64,000 nt of DNA, taken from the NCBI GenBank assembly GCA_963754305.1, contig CAVWFR010000036.1, positions 329,018 through 393,017 of the forward strand, given 5' to 3'. The position numbers and the translations under genes were made by a program. Within the stretch, counting starts at the first letter, position 1, and every line of letters begins with the position of its first letter. Below, in pieces: positions 17,742 to 27,465 of the stretch. The notes beneath the pieces were generated by a model. The model saw only the letters and a list, made by a program, of their open reading frames with translations. It did not search any database and was not told where the DNA came from. The DNA is from DATEDA01 sp963754305. Its GTDB lineage: Bacteria > Pseudomonadota > Gammaproteobacteria > Burkholderiales > SG8-39.

Positions 17742-18483
17742 CTAGGCTCTTGCCGGCTCCAGCCCGCCGCCGAGGAACAGCTGCCCGATGCGCGGATCGG
17801 CGAGGATCGCATCCGCGCGGTCCTGGATGCGCGTGCGCCCGAGCTCGAGCACGATGCCGTGATCGGAGTTCTCCAGCGCGCGCTTGGCGTTCTGCTCGAT
17901 CATCAGGAGCGTGATTCCGCTGGCGCGCAGCTCGTGCAGCAGGGCAAACAGTTCCTCCACCAGGATCGGTGACAGCCCGATCGAGGGCTCGTCGATCAGC
18001 ATCAGCTTGGGATGCAGCAGCAGTCCGCGGGCGATCTCCAGCATCTTCTGCTCGCCGCCGGAGAGCGTCGAGGCCTGGTGCCGCGCCTTGCGGCGCAGGA
18101 CCGGGAAGCGGTCCATGACCGCCTCGATGCGCGGCTTGAGGTCGAACCCCTTCGGCGCCACGACACCGCCGAACTCGAGGTTGTGGAACACGGACAGCTC
18201 GGGGAAGATGTTGCGCCCTTGCGGGACGTAGCAGATGCCCGCGGCGATCAGCTCGTGCGGCGGGCGGCTTCGTGATCTCGCGATCGTCGAAGTAGATCCG
18301 CCCGGCGCGCACCGGCAGCATCCCGAACGCCGCCTTGAAGGCGGTCGACTTGCCCGCGCCGTTCGGGCCGATCACGGTCGTGATCGCGCCGCGCCGGACG
18401 GCGAAGGAGAGCCCGTGCAGGATCGTCTCCTTGCCGTAGCCGGCGACGACGTCCTCGAATCGCAGGATGTCAGGACCGGCCAC
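17742..18483 (-). pseudogene. livF: Branched-chain amino acid-type ABC transporter ATPase (LivF), frameshifted
   Basis: A GTG at 18483, overlapping livG by 14 bases, opens a frame with the Walker A motif GPNGAGKST. The frame breaks after DDREITKPP near 18262-18264, where a GGG run on the plus strand seems to carry one extra base. In the shifted frame the protein continues with ELIAAGICYVPQGRNIFP, the signature LSGGEQKMLEIARG, Walker B LMLIDEPSIGLSP and the switch His region. Removing one base gives a normal LivF of about 246 residues. It is the last gene of operon 1. If the break is real, the transporter has lost one ATPase and could borrow LivF from operon 2. Confidence 0.85.
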
Positions 18484-19222
18484 GGCCGAGATAAGCCTCG
18501 ATTACCTGCGGATCGCGTCGGACTGCCGCCGGATCGCCCTCGGCGATGACGCGGCCCTCGGCGAGCACGAGGATGCGCGTGCACAGCGCCATGACGAATT
18601 CCATGTTGTGCTCGATGACGACGAAGGTCGACCCCTGCTCGGCGTTGATCGCCTTCAGCCGCTCGCGCAGGCTCGCGAGCATCGTCAGGTTGACCCCGCC
18701 CGCCGGCTCGTCGAGCAGGGCGAGGCGCGGGCCGGCCATGAACGCCATCGCGACGTCGAGGAGCTTCTGCTGGCCGTAGCTCAGGTCGCCCGCGTGCTCG
18801 TCGGCGAGATGGCCGAGGCGGAAGAACCCGAGCATCCGCTCCGCCGCCGCGGCGAGCCCGGCGTCGCGCGGGCCGGCCAGACGCGAGAGCATGGTGCCCT
18901 GGTGCTCCTGGCCCGCGAGGATCAGGTTCTGCCGCACGGTCAGCTGCGGAAAGATCTGCAGCAGCTGGAAGGTGCGGCTCACGCCGAGGCGGTTGAGGTC
19001 GCACGGGCGCATGCCGGTCACCGGGCGGCCGTCGAGCTGCACGTCGCCGGCGGTCGGCTGCAACTGGCCGAGGATGCAGTTGAACAGCGTCGACTTGCCG
19101 CTGCCGTTCGGACCGATGATACCGAGGATCTCCCCTTCCTCCACGGCGAACGAGACGCCGTCGACGGCGACGATGCCGCCGAAGCTCTTCCTCAGGTCGC
19201 GCACCTCGAGGACGGTGCTCAT
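18470..19222 (-). CDS. livG: Branched-chain amino acid-type ABC transporter ATPase (LivG)
   Basis: 250 residues. Walker A is GPNGSGKST (about residues 37-45), the signature LSYGQQKLLD, Walker B LALLDEPAGGVN, and the LivG-type RTFQLLQIFPQLTV stretch is present. It powers import by the LivH/LivM permease. The start ATG at 19222 overlaps the livM stop in ATGA. Confidence 0.92.
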   Translation of the reverse strand: MSTVLEVRDLRKSFGGIVAVDGVSFAVEEGEILGIIGPNGSGKSTLFNCILGQLQPTAGDVQLDGRPVTGMRPCDLNRLGVSRTFQLLQIFPQLTVRQNLILAGQEHQGTMLSRLAGPRDAGLAAAAERMLGFFRLGHLADEHAGDLSYGQQKLLDVAMAFMAGPRLALLDEPAGGVNLTMLASLRERLKAINAEQGSTFVVIEHNMEFVMALCTRILVLAEGRVIAEGDPAAVRRDPQVIEAYLGRGRS

Positions 19223-20223
19223 CGCGCGCCCTCGCTTTCCGCCGCCGCTTCCGGCGACTCGGTGGCGGCGCCGCGCCCGGTCCGCGAAACCGGCCGCGTC
19301 AGCCGGTCGGCGAGACCGAGCAGTCCGGACGGCGAAAACGCCATCATGAGCATCACCAGGACCGCGTAGCCCATCAGGTAGAACCCCTGCGTGAAGCGCA
19401 GCCATTCGGGCAGCAGCACCGCCACGATCGCGCCGAGGAACGGGCCGAAGAAGTAGCCGGAGCCGCCGAGGACCACCATCAGCAGCAGGTTGAGCGACAG
19501 GCCGAGCGCGAACGGCGTCGGGTCGATGAACTGCACGAGCGGCGCGTACAGCGCGCCGGAGATCCCGCCGAGGCCGGCGCCGAGCGCGAACGCCATCAGC
19601 GTGTAGCGGCGCGTGTCGACGCCGAGCGACAGGGCCCGCATCGGATTCTCGCGCAGCGCCACGAAGGCGAGGCCCCACGGCGAGCGGATGAGCCACCAGG
19701 TCGCAGCCGACACCAGGGCGAGGTGCGCGAGGCAGAAATAGTAGAACGCCTGCGGCCCGTTCATCGACCAGCCGAGCACGGCGGGACGCGGCACGTTGCT
19801 GATCCCGTAGATGCCGCCGGTGAGCCACTCCTCGTTCCGGAAGATCAGGTAGACGAGCGTGTTGAAGGCGAGCGTCACGAAGGCGAGGTAGTGGTGCTGC
19901 ACGCGCAGCGCCGGGTAGCCGAGCAGCCAGCCGATCGCGAAGCACGACACGCCGCCGAACATGTAGGTGGACCAGAATGGCCAGCCCTTCGTCGTCAGGT
20001 ATGCGGTGATATAGGCGCCGATCCCGACGAAAGCCGCCTGCGCGAGCGAGATCTGGCCGGCATAGCCGAGCGTCAGGTTGAGCCCGATGGCGGCGATCGT
20101 CATCACCGCCCACATGCTGAGGATGAAGATGCCGTAGGGCTTGAGCCCGAACGGCGCGACGAGCAGAAACACCGCGGCGAGCGCGAGCGCGCCGCCGGCG
20201 AGCACCGTCCGGCTGCGCCTCAC
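19219..20223 (-). CDS. livM: ABC transporter permease (LivM)
   Basis: 334 residues with about 8-9 membrane helices. The family signature LNLTLGYAGQISLAQAAFVG (about 48-67) and the transmission loop FVALRENPMRALSLGVD (near 205) are clear. The C-terminus has an unusual Glu/Ala-rich tail (TESPEAAAESEGAR). The GTG at 20223 overlaps the livH stop in GTGA; the frame extends further upstream but only as a shadow of livH. Confidence 0.92.
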   Translation of the reverse strand: MRRSRTVLAGGALALAAVFLLVAPFGLKPYGIFILSMWAVMTIAAIGLNLTLGYAGQISLAQAAFVGIGAYITAYLTTKGWPFWSTYMFGGVSCFAIGWLLGYPALRVQHHYLAFVTLAFNTLVYLIFRNEEWLTGGIYGISNVPRPAVLGWSMNGPQAFYYFCLAHLALVSAATWWLIRSPWGLAFVALRENPMRALSLGVDTRRYTLMAFALGAGLGGISGALYAPLVQFIDPTPFALGLSLNLLLMVVLGGSGYFFGPFLGAIVAVLLPEWLRFTQGFYLMGYAVLVMLMMAFSPSGLLGLADRLTRPVSRTGRGAATESPEAAAESEGAR

Positions 20224-21098
20224 ACCGTGCGCTCCTCGACCCGGCCGAGCAGGCCCTGCGGGCGGAAGAGGATGACTACGATCAGGATCAGGAGCGGGAT
20301 CGCCATCCGGTACTGGGAGGAGATGTACGCGGCGGCGAAGTTGTCGACCACGCCGAGCAGCAGGCCGCCGGCGATCGCCCCGCGGACCTGGTTGAAGCCG
20401 CCGATGATGGCGGCGATGAACGCATAGAGGCCGAGCCACTCGCCGTTGGTGAACTTGGCGAGATAGATCGGGGTGATCAGGAGCGAGGCGACCGTAACGA
20501 GCGCGGCGTTGATGAGGAAGGTGTAGAGGATCATGCGCTCGACCCGGATGCCGAGCAGGCGGGCGACGGTCGGGTTCTGCGCAGTCGCCTGCATGCAGCG
20601 CCCGGTCCGCGTGCCGCCGAGGAAGAGCTGCAGGGCGACGACGACCGCGATGCAGATCGCCAGTATCAGGAGGCTCTGGACCGCAAAAACGGCCCCGAGC
20701 ACGGTGACGTCGGTCGTGGCACCGAACGCCGGGAACGGCCACGCGTCGGCGCCGTAGAACTCCCGCACCGCTTCCTTCATCAGGATCGCGAGCCCGATGG
20801 TGGCGATCACGAGCGGCAGCACGCCGTGCCGGATCATCGGGTCGACCATCAGCTTCTTGAACAGGAGGCCGAGGACGACGACCGACACGACGCCGCCGAG
20901 CGCGATCGCCGGCCAGAACGCGAGGCCGAAGTAGCCCATGCCGATCAGCACGAAGAACGCCGGCAGCATGACGAACTCGCCCTGGGCGAAATTGATCGTC
21001 TGCGACGTCTGCCAGAGGAGCGTGAAGCCCACCGCGACGAGCGCGTAGATGCCTCCGGTCGCGAGGCCGGCGACGAGCAGCTGGAGGATGTCAGCCAA
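20220..21098 (-). CDS. livH: ABC transporter permease (LivH)
   Basis: 292 residues, mostly membrane helices. QTINFAQGEFVMLPAFFVL (near 32-50) and the ATAQNPTVARLLGI loop are typical of LivH. The start is read as TTG at 21098 because the first helix begins there (ADILQLLVAGLATGGIYAL); no ATG or GTG is better placed. It forms the inner-membrane channel with LivM. Confidence 0.9.
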   Translation of the reverse strand: MADILQLLVAGLATGGIYALVAVGFTLLWQTSQTINFAQGEFVMLPAFFVLIGMGYFGLAFWPAIALGGVVSVVVLGLLFKKLMVDPMIRHGVLPLVIATIGLAILMKEAVREFYGADAWPFPAFGATTDVTVLGAVFAVQSLLILAICIAVVVALQLFLGGTRTGRCMQATAQNPTVARLLGIRVERMILYTFLINAALVTVASLLITPIYLAKFTNGEWLGLYAFIAAIIGGFNQVRGAIAGGLLLGVVDNFAAAYISSQYRMAIPLLILIVVILFRPQGLLGRVEERTV

Positions 21099-21174
21099 CG
21101 TCCGATTCGTTCCGACAGGCGGCCGGCACTATCGCGCCGGCCGCCTGAACCCGCGGGATGGCGGTGCCGCCCGG

Positions 21175-22314
21175 CTACTTGCCGAGCTTCGGCAGGACCT
21201 TGCTGATGCTCTGCTTGCCGTTCACGACCTCGGCGAGGAAGCTGATGCGGTCGATTTCGCCCACGCCATCCCAGGTCGTCTCGATCAGGATGCCCGGCTC
21301 GTCCTGCGGCGTGATCGTCAGCCCGTGCAGCGCCTTCGCGAGTCCCTTGCGATCGAACTTGCCGAGCTTCTTCTCGGTGACGTACTTCACCGCGTAGACG
21401 GCGGTGTAGCCCTTGATGCCGTTGTGATCGGGCTTGTAGTTGAACCGCTTCTGGAACCGCGCCGCGAAGTCGGTGACCGCCGGGATCGGGGCGTCGGCGG
21501 TCAGGCCGACGTGACCCACCACGCCGTTGGCGGCGTCGGCCGCGAGCTCGATCGTCTTCTGGCTGAGCAGCGTCGTATCGCCGACGAACGGCCCCTTGAG
21601 GCCTTGCTTCCGCGCCTCGCGCATGATCCGCGCGCACTCCTCTTCGTTGCTGTAGACGAAGACCGCGTCGGCGTTCGCCGCCTTGAGCTTGACGACGTCG
21701 GCCGCGAAATCGACCTGGCCCGATTCGGTCGACACGTCGGCGACGAGCTTGATGTTGCGTGCGCCAAGCTCCTTGATGAGCCGGTCGCGGCCACCCTTGC
21801 CGAAGTCGTTGTTCACCCAGATCAGCGCGATCGTCTTCGCCTTCAGCTCGTCGCGGATGTAGTTCGCGATCTTCGGCATGCCGATCTGCTGTCCGAACGA
21901 GGTCCGGAAGAGATAGGGGCTGCCGAGCGTCGTGAGCTCGGCCGCCTCGCCGCCGATGAAGCTCGGGATCTCCGCCTGCTGCAGCAGCTGCATGGTGACC
22001 TTGACGTTGCCGGAGAAGATCGGCCCGAGGACGACGTAGGGGTCGCCGTCGATCGCCTTCTGCATCTGCGAGCGGGCGACGCCGGGATTGGTCTGGGTAT
22101 CGTAGAGCGTGAGGGCGATCTTCTCTTTGAGGAGGCCGCCCTTGGCGTTGATCTCTTCCACCGCCAGGATCGCGCCGTCACGGAAGTTGCCGCCTGACAC
22201 CGCGATCGAGCCCGAGATCTCGCCGACGTAGGCGAACTTCACGTCGGCGGCAACGGCCACGCCCGACAGCAGCGCGAAGGTCGAAAGCACCACTACAAGT
22301 TTCGATCGTCTCAT
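21175..22314 (-). CDS. Branched-chain amino acid-type periplasmic binding protein (LivK-like)
   Basis: 379 residues. The signal peptide ends at about residue 22 (LLSGVAVAADV), followed by the LivK/peripla_BP_6 fold: FAYVGEISGSIAVSGGNFRD, INAKGGLLKEKIALTLYDTQ, PYVVLGPIFSGNVKVT and YTAVYAVKYVTEKKLG. The ATG at 22314 is preceded by GAGGAGGG. It is the first gene of liv operon 1. The ligand could be an amino acid, amide or aromatic acid; family members vary. Confidence 0.9.
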   Translation of the reverse strand: MRRSKLVVVLSTFALLSGVAVAADVKFAYVGEISGSIAVSGGNFRDGAILAVEEINAKGGLLKEKIALTLYDTQTNPGVARSQMQKAIDGDPYVVLGPIFSGNVKVTMQLLQQAEIPSFIGGEAAELTTLGSPYLFRTSFGQQIGMPKIANYIRDELKAKTIALIWVNNDFGKGGRDRLIKELGARNIKLVADVSTESGQVDFAADVVKLKAANADAVFVYSNEEECARIMREARKQGLKGPFVGDTTLLSQKTIELAADAANGVVGHVGLTADAPIPAVTDFAARFQKRFNYKPDHNGIKGYTAVYAVKYVTEKKLGKFDRKGLAKALHGLTITPQDEPGILIETTWDGVGEIDRISFLAEVVNGKQSISKVLPKLGK

Positions 22315-22483
22315 GGCACCCTCCTCGATTCGTGAATGACCGATGCGCTCTTTTCGACTCGACACATGTGCGATTCCGACGTACCACTCTACCACGTGAA
22401 TCGACGCATCCTGGACGCGCGGGAAGCCTTGGCACGCCCGATGCGACGCAACATCGCCGGCGCACCGGCCGGACGCTGAGCCC

Positions 22484-23554
22484 ATGCGAACCATCACCTT
22501 GATTCCCGGCGACGGGATCGGCCCCGAGGTCACCGCTGCCGCGCGCGCGGTCGTCGATGCGAGCAGCACCGACATCGCCTGGGAAGAGGCGCTCGCCGGC
22601 ATGAAGGTGGGCAAGGAATCGGGCAATCCGCTGCCCGAGTCGGTGTTCAAGTCGCTCGAGCGCAATCGTGTGGCGCTGAAGGGGCCGACGCAGACGCCCT
22701 TCGGCGAGCCCTATCGCGTCTGGCGCGAGTTGCGCGGTCCCGCCGGCGTGCTCGAGACCCGTACCTACCCCAGCGTGACGATCGCGTTGCGCCGGGAGTT
22801 CGAGCTGTTCGCCAACGTGCGCCCGATCAGAAACTATCCCAACGCCGGCGGCCGCTACCAGGGCGTGGACATCGTGCTGTTCCGGGAGAACAGCGAGGAC
22901 CTCTATCTCGGGCTCGAGCGCATGGTCGATCCGGACACGGCGGAGGCGATCAAGCGCATCACGCGCGCCGGGTGCGAGCGGATCGCCCGCTTCGCCGCAG
23001 ATTACATGCAGCGTACCGGCAGGAAGCGCGTCACCATCGGGCACAAGTCCAACGTGCTCAAGCTCACCGACGGCATGTTCCTCAAGGTCTGCCAGGAAAC
23101 GCTCGCGCACCACCCCGCTCTGGAGAACGACGCCCGCGTGATCGACGCGCTCTGCATGGAGCTCGTGATGAAGCCCGAGACCTTCGACTGTCTGCTGCTG
23201 CCCAATCTGTACGGGGACATCGTCTCCGACCTGGCGGCGGGCCTGGTGGGCGGGCTGGGCATCGCCCCGGGCGCCAACATCGGCGCGGGCCACGCCATGT
23301 TCGAGGCGGTGCACGGCAGCGCGCCCGACATCGCCGGGCGCGACATCGCCAATCCCATGTCGATGATCCTGTCGGCGGTCATGATGCTGCGCTACATCGG
23401 CGAGAGCGCGGGCGCCGAGCGCATCGAGCGGGCGCTGGCCGCGGCGCTCGCCGAGGGCAAGGCGTTGACGCGCGACCTCGGCGGCAGCGCGGGCACCAGG
23501 GCGATGACGGCGGCGATCGTGGAGCAACTTAACCGGAGCGCCGTTTCCAGGTAG
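22484..23554 (+). CDS. Isocitrate/isopropylmalate-type dehydrogenase
   Basis: 356 residues of the beta-decarboxylating dehydrogenase family. IPGDGIGPEVTAAAR starts the protein. Substrate-binding blocks are VRPIRNYPNAGGRYQGVD (near 108-125), RENSEDLYLGLER, and LLLPNLYGDIVSDLAAGLVG (near 240-259). The NAD-binding region has EAVHGSAPDIAGRDIANP. The motif REN(S/T)EDLY and the overall length suggest NAD-dependent isocitrate dehydrogenase rather than LeuB. It diverges from liv operon 1 and may serve the same catabolic route. Confidence 0.88.
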   Translation: MRTITLIPGDGIGPEVTAAARAVVDASSTDIAWEEALAGMKVGKESGNPLPESVFKSLERNRVALKGPTQTPFGEPYRVWRELRGPAGVLETRTYPSVTIALRREFELFANVRPIRNYPNAGGRYQGVDIVLFRENSEDLYLGLERMVDPDTAEAIKRITRAGCERIARFAADYMQRTGRKRVTIGHKSNVLKLTDGMFLKVCQETLAHHPALENDARVIDALCMELVMKPETFDCLLLPNLYGDIVSDLAAGLVGGLGIAPGANIGAGHAMFEAVHGSAPDIAGRDIANPMSMILSAVMMLRYIGESAGAERIERALAAALAEGKALTRDLGGSAGTRAMTAAIVEQLNRSAVSR

Positions 23555-23742
23555 TAGTTGGGCCAGCGGTGTGCGAGCGCAGCATCGACTCTCGTTGACG
23601 GCCACCACCGCTGCGCCTAGGATTTCCGGGAGATTGTTTGGGAAGCCAACGATCGACCTCGGTAGCGTCGAGACAACAAACACTAGAACAACCCTGCCAA
23701 CGGAGACTCGGGCCTGCGGCCCGCCGATCAAGGAGGACGTCG

Positions 23743-25515
23743 ATGAAACGCGCATACCGGCCATTGTTTTCTTTCACCACTGCTCTGCTCGCCCTCGCCG
23801 CGCTCGCGTCGGCGCCGTGCGCGGCGCGAGACCGGGACAAGAAGCCGCCGCCCGCACCCGTGAGTTGCGTGTTGCTCGCCACCGATCCGGCCAACGGTCT
23901 GCTGGAGAACCCGGTCATAAAGTCCGTGAACAGCGTCGTGGTCGCGGCGAGCGGCACGAACGCCGGGTACTGCCAGGTCAACGTGTTGTACGGCACCACG
24001 CCCGAACAGAACATCAACATCCGCGTCGGTCTGCCGCTCAACTCGCTGGATGGAGGCACCGGCGGGGTGGAGGGTGCCTGGAACGGCCGAACTCAGGGGA
24101 TCGGTGGCGGTGGCTGCGCCGGAAGCTTGAATGTCACGGCTCCCGTCAACGCCGGCTATGTGGGCTCGGGCACCGATACCGGCCACACCGGCGGCGACTG
24201 CGAACCCGGCGTGAATCCGGACGGCTCCTACAATCTTCAGTTCATCCAGGACTTCATCCGGAACGCGATCAAGCAGCAAGTGCTCCTGTCAAAGGTCATC
24301 GCGAAGACGTACTACGCGGCAAAGCCCGCTTACGACTACTGGAACGGCTGCTCGACCGGCGGGCGACAAGGCTATCTGCTTGCGCAGGAGCTCGGCAAAG
24401 AGCTCGATGGCGTGCTCGCGAATGCCCCGGCGATCTACTGGACGCGATTCCAGACGGCGCAAATGTGGGGTCAGATCGTCATGAAGGACCTGGCGGGCGG
24501 TCCGATTGCTGCGGCCAAGCTCAGCCAGACGACCGCCTCGGCGGTCGCGGCCTGCGACGCCGCCGATGGCGTGGCCGACGGCGTGATCGACGATCCGCGG
24601 ACCTGCAAGTTCAGCGCGACGGCGAACATCTGCGGCACGCCCGCCGCGCCGGCGGCGAACTGCCTGACCCCGGCCGAAGCGGAGGCCATCGACAAGATCT
24701 GGGACGGCCCGAGAAACGCGAAGGGCAACCGGATCTGGTTCGGGCTCGATCGCGGGACCAACTTGGGAGGTCTGAACGGCACCAACCCGTTCGCGCTCGG
24801 TGTTACCCAGTTTCATTGGGACGAGCACGACCGCACCTTCGACTGGCGGACGGTCACCGCGGACGGCTATCCGCAGGTGGCGCAGGACGGCTCGAGGAAC
24901 ATCGCGGACGTCACCGATACCTTCGGCGACCTCGATTCCTTCCGGCGCCACGGCGGCAAGCTGCTGACTTTCGTCGGGGCAAACGACCAGCTCATCATGC
25001 CGCGCGGGGTGATCAACTACTACCGGCAGATGGCGTCCCACTATGGGAAGCACGGCGAGCCGGATTTCGAGCGCGTCCAGAGCTTCTATCGACTGTTCCG
25101 CGCTCCCGGCGTCGCCCATTGCGGCGGAGGCGCCGGACCGCAGCCGCAAAACCTGTTCAACGCGCTGGTGAACTGGGTCGAGAACGGGGTGGCGCCGGAG
25201 CAGATCCTTGCGCAGAGCGAGAGCGGCGGCGTGGTCACGCGCACGCGGCCGCTCTGCCCGTATCCGCAAACGGCCGTCTACAACGGTAGCGGCAGCACGG
25301 ACGACGCGAGCAACTTCCATTGCGGCGGAAACCTCGAGAAGCGGCGTCTTGTTTGCGCCGACGTGCTGACGAAGTACAAGCACGAAGCGAAGGGTCGCCT
25401 GGATTTTACGGGCACCGGGGTCGACCGTCACGATTGTTCCCGCGATGCGCACGGTCGCGGACACGACGACCACCACCATGATCATGATGATCACCATGAC
25501 CGTGGGCGCTGGTAG
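23743..25515 (+). CDS. Secreted tannase/feruloyl esterase family protein with His/Asp-rich tail
   Basis: 590 residues. The signal peptide ends near APCAARD (residue 28). The PF07519 core follows, with the nucleophile in NGCSTGGRQGY (Ser near 204), the Asp region LLTFVGANDQLIMPRG, and the His in RAPGVAHCGGGAGP near 465. The enzyme should hydrolyse phenolic or other aromatic esters outside the cytoplasm. The C-terminus is extended by a tail with many His and Asp (RGHDDHHHDHDDHH), a likely metal-binding stretch. The start at 23743 has AGGAGGACGTCG before it. Confidence 0.88.
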   Translation: MKRAYRPLFSFTTALLALAALASAPCAARDRDKKPPPAPVSCVLLATDPANGLLENPVIKSVNSVVVAASGTNAGYCQVNVLYGTTPEQNINIRVGLPLNSLDGGTGGVEGAWNGRTQGIGGGGCAGSLNVTAPVNAGYVGSGTDTGHTGGDCEPGVNPDGSYNLQFIQDFIRNAIKQQVLLSKVIAKTYYAAKPAYDYWNGCSTGGRQGYLLAQELGKELDGVLANAPAIYWTRFQTAQMWGQIVMKDLAGGPIAAAKLSQTTASAVAACDAADGVADGVIDDPRTCKFSATANICGTPAAPAANCLTPAEAEAIDKIWDGPRNAKGNRIWFGLDRGTNLGGLNGTNPFALGVTQFHWDEHDRTFDWRTVTADGYPQVAQDGSRNIADVTDTFGDLDSFRRHGGKLLTFVGANDQLIMPRGVINYYRQMASHYGKHGEPDFERVQSFYRLFRAPGVAHCGGGAGPQPQNLFNALVNWVENGVAPEQILAQSESGGVVTRTRPLCPYPQTAVYNGSGSTDDASNFHCGGNLEKRRLVCADVLTKYKHEAKGRLDFTGTGVDRHDCSRDAHGRGHDDHHHDHDDHHDRGRW

Positions 25516-25644
25516 AAGAAGGGCTGGATAGGCGGTAGATTTGCCCTATCGCAAGTGCGCTTCAGGCCAGCGCAGTTGCGCGATCCGCGAGCGCGCCTCG
25601 GATAGCATGCTCAATCTCTGTCGAGCCTGGCGCGCCGAGGGCCT

Positions 25645-26523
25645 CTACCGGCCGGGGACGCTTACCCGGATCCGGTAAAGCATGCTCGTCGCGGTGATGA
25701 ACAGGCTTCGCAAGTCGTCGTCCCCCCACGTGAAGTTCGCGGCGGCATGCGGCACCCGGATGACGCCCAGGCATCTGGCCGTAGGGTCGAAGACGTGGAT
25801 TCCGCCCGGGCCGCAGCAGAGGAGGTTCTCCGCGCTGTCGATCTTCATGCCGTCGGGCGCTCCGGCGCCTTCGCCCGACAGTTCGGCCCAGATCCGCCCT
25901 TTCCCCAGCGTACCGTCGGCGAGCACATCGAAGATGCGGATGTGCATCCGCTCGGTATCGTTGACGAAGAGGCGGTTCTCGTCGACGGAGAAGCACAGGC
26001 CATTCGGCTGGCCAAAGTCGCGTGCGAGCAGCGTGACACCCCGTCCGTCGGGCTCGGCGCGGTACACGCCGCGAAAGCCGAGCTGCGGCGGTCGCGGGAC
26101 GCCGTAGTACTCCATCCGCCCGTACGTCGGGTCGGTGAAATAGATGCCGCCATCGCTCTTCACGACGACGTCGTTGGGGCTGTTCAGCTCTTTTCCCTCG
26201 TACACGCTGGCGAGCACCGTCACGCGGCCGTCCGTTTCGGTCCGGGTCACCCGGCTGGTCGCATGCTCGCAGCACACCAGACGGCCTTCTCGATCCCACG
26301 CGAGGCCGTTCGACATGTTGCTGGGCGTGCGGAAGACGCCTGCTCCCTCCGCGCTGCTCCACTTCGCGATCCGGTTACCCGGGATGTCGCTGAACAGCAG
26401 GCGGCGATTCCGCGGATCCCACAGCGGGCCTTCGGTGAAGAGGAAGCCGTCGGCCAGCGTTTCGTAAGCGACCTCCGGACCGACGACGTCCCGGAGCCGC
26501 TCGTCGCGGATCTCGATGCTCAT
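25645..26523 (-). CDS. SMP-30/gluconolactonase family hydrolase
   Basis: 292 residues forming a six-bladed propeller. Typical sites are FTEGPLWDPRNRRLLFSDI (metal Glu near 30), NMSNGLAWDREGRLV, ELNSPNDVVVKSDGGIYFTD (Asn/Asp near 120), GQPNGLCFSVDENRLFVNDT and GAPDGMKIDSAENL (Asp). These bind Ca2+ or Zn2+ and open lactones. The start overlaps the tautomerase stop in ATGA. It is the last gene of liv operon 2, so it probably acts on a lactone derived from the imported compound (inference). Confidence 0.9.
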   Translation of the reverse strand: MSIEIRDERLRDVVGPEVAYETLADGFLFTEGPLWDPRNRRLLFSDIPGNRIAKWSSAEGAGVFRTPSNMSNGLAWDREGRLVCCEHATSRVTRTETDGRVTVLASVYEGKELNSPNDVVVKSDGGIYFTDPTYGRMEYYGVPRPPQLGFRGVYRAEPDGRGVTLLARDFGQPNGLCFSVDENRLFVNDTERMHIRIFDVLADGTLGKGRIWAELSGEGAGAPDGMKIDSAENLLCCGPGGIHVFDPTARCLGVIRVPHAAANFTWGDDDLRSLFITATSMLYRIRVSVPGR

Positions 26524-26723
26524 AGCTTGCCGGTCCGCTTGAGCTCGCCCACCGTCGTGCCGCCCACGTACCAGTCCTCCGCCGTGACGTCCTCGAACAC
26601 GACCCAAACGGCCTCCTTCGGCAGCTGGGCGACTTCGCTCACCGCCGCGGTCACGCGGCGCGAAATCTCGTCTTTCCGTTCCTGCGAATGCCCCTTCAGG
26701 ATCCTGATGTTCACGAATGGCAT
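26520..26723 (-). CDS. 4-Oxalocrotonate tautomerase family protein
   Basis: 67 residues. Pro follows the initiator Met (MPFVNIRILKG), giving the N-terminal catalytic proline, and QERKDEISRRVTAAVSEV and VWVVFEDVTAEDWYVGG match the beta-alpha-beta fold. The C-terminus is a little longer than in classical 4-OT. GAGGAGAG precedes the ATG. The enzyme isomerises enol/keto acids. It sits between livF and the lactonase, which together suggest breakdown of an unsaturated keto acid or lactone. Confidence 0.88.
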   Translation of the reverse strand: MPFVNIRILKGHSQERKDEISRRVTAAVSEVAQLPKEAVWVVFEDVTAEDWYVGGTTVGELKRTGKL

Positions 26724-26757
26724 GGTTCTCTCCTCGGTGAAGTGTGGGTGGTTCGAT

Positions 26758-27465
26758 CTAGAGCGTGAGCAACCTGTCGCGCAGGGCCGCATCGTCGCGC
26801 AGCGCCGCCGCCGGACCCTCGTGGACGACGACGCCCTTCTCGAGGACGTAGACGCGATCAGCGAGCGCGAGCGAGAACTCGACGCCCTGCTCCGCCAGCA
26901 GGATCGTCAGGCCCTCGTCCTTGAGCCGCTCGACCTGCTCGAGCAGGCTCGCCACGACGAGCGGTGCGAGGCCCTCGGACGGCTCATCGAGCAGCAGCAG
27001 CTCGGGATTGCACATCAGGGTTCGGCCGATGGTGAGCATCTGCTGCTCGCCGCCGGACAGGAACCCGGCCCGCCGGTCCCTGAGCTCGGTCAGTTTGGGA
27101 AAGAGGCTGCACACCGTCTCGATCGTCCACCGCCCGGCTCTCCCGGCCGCGCGGCGCGCGACGTCCAGGTTCTCGCGCACGGTCAGCTCGCCGAACACGC
27201 GGCGGTCTTCGGGCACGAACCCGATCCCGGCGCGCGCGATCCGGTCGGTTCGCCAGCCCGTGATGACGCCCCCTTTCCAGAGCACGCGCCCCTGCGCCGG
27301 CGGCGTGAGGCCGATGATCGAGCGCATCACGGTGGTCTTCCCGACGCCGTTTCGCCCGAGCAGGCATACGCACTCGCCGCGCTGCACGGCGAGCGACACG
27401 CCGAACAGGGCACGCGACAGCCCGTAGTACGTGTGGATCGCGTCGACCTCGAGCACGGCGCTCAC
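26758..27465 (-). CDS. livF: ABC transporter ATPase (LivF), operon 2
   Basis: 235 residues. Walker A is GRNGVGKTT, the signature is LSGGEQQMLTIGR, Walker B is LLLLDEPSEGLAP, and the GFVPEDRRVFGELTV stretch marks LivF. The GTG at 27465 overlaps the livG stop in GTGA. This copy is intact, unlike the one in operon 1. Confidence 0.92.
   Translation of the reverse strand: MSAVLEVDAIHTYYGLSRALFGVSLAVQRGECVCLLGRNGVGKTTVMRSIIGLTPPAQGRVLWKGGVITGWRTDRIARAGIGFVPEDRRVFGELTVRENLDVARRAAGRAGRWTIETVCSLFPKLTELRDRRAGFLSGGEQQMLTIGRTLMCNPELLLLDEPSEGLAPLVVASLLEQVERLKDEGLTILLAEQGVEFSLALADRVYVLEKGVVVHEGPAAALRDDAALRDRLLTL

Noticed and set aside
19219..20742. A 507-residue LivM-like protein
   Set aside because: The first 170 residues are Arg-rich and lie antisense-free but out of frame over livH; the real start is the GTG at 20223 overlapping the livH stop.
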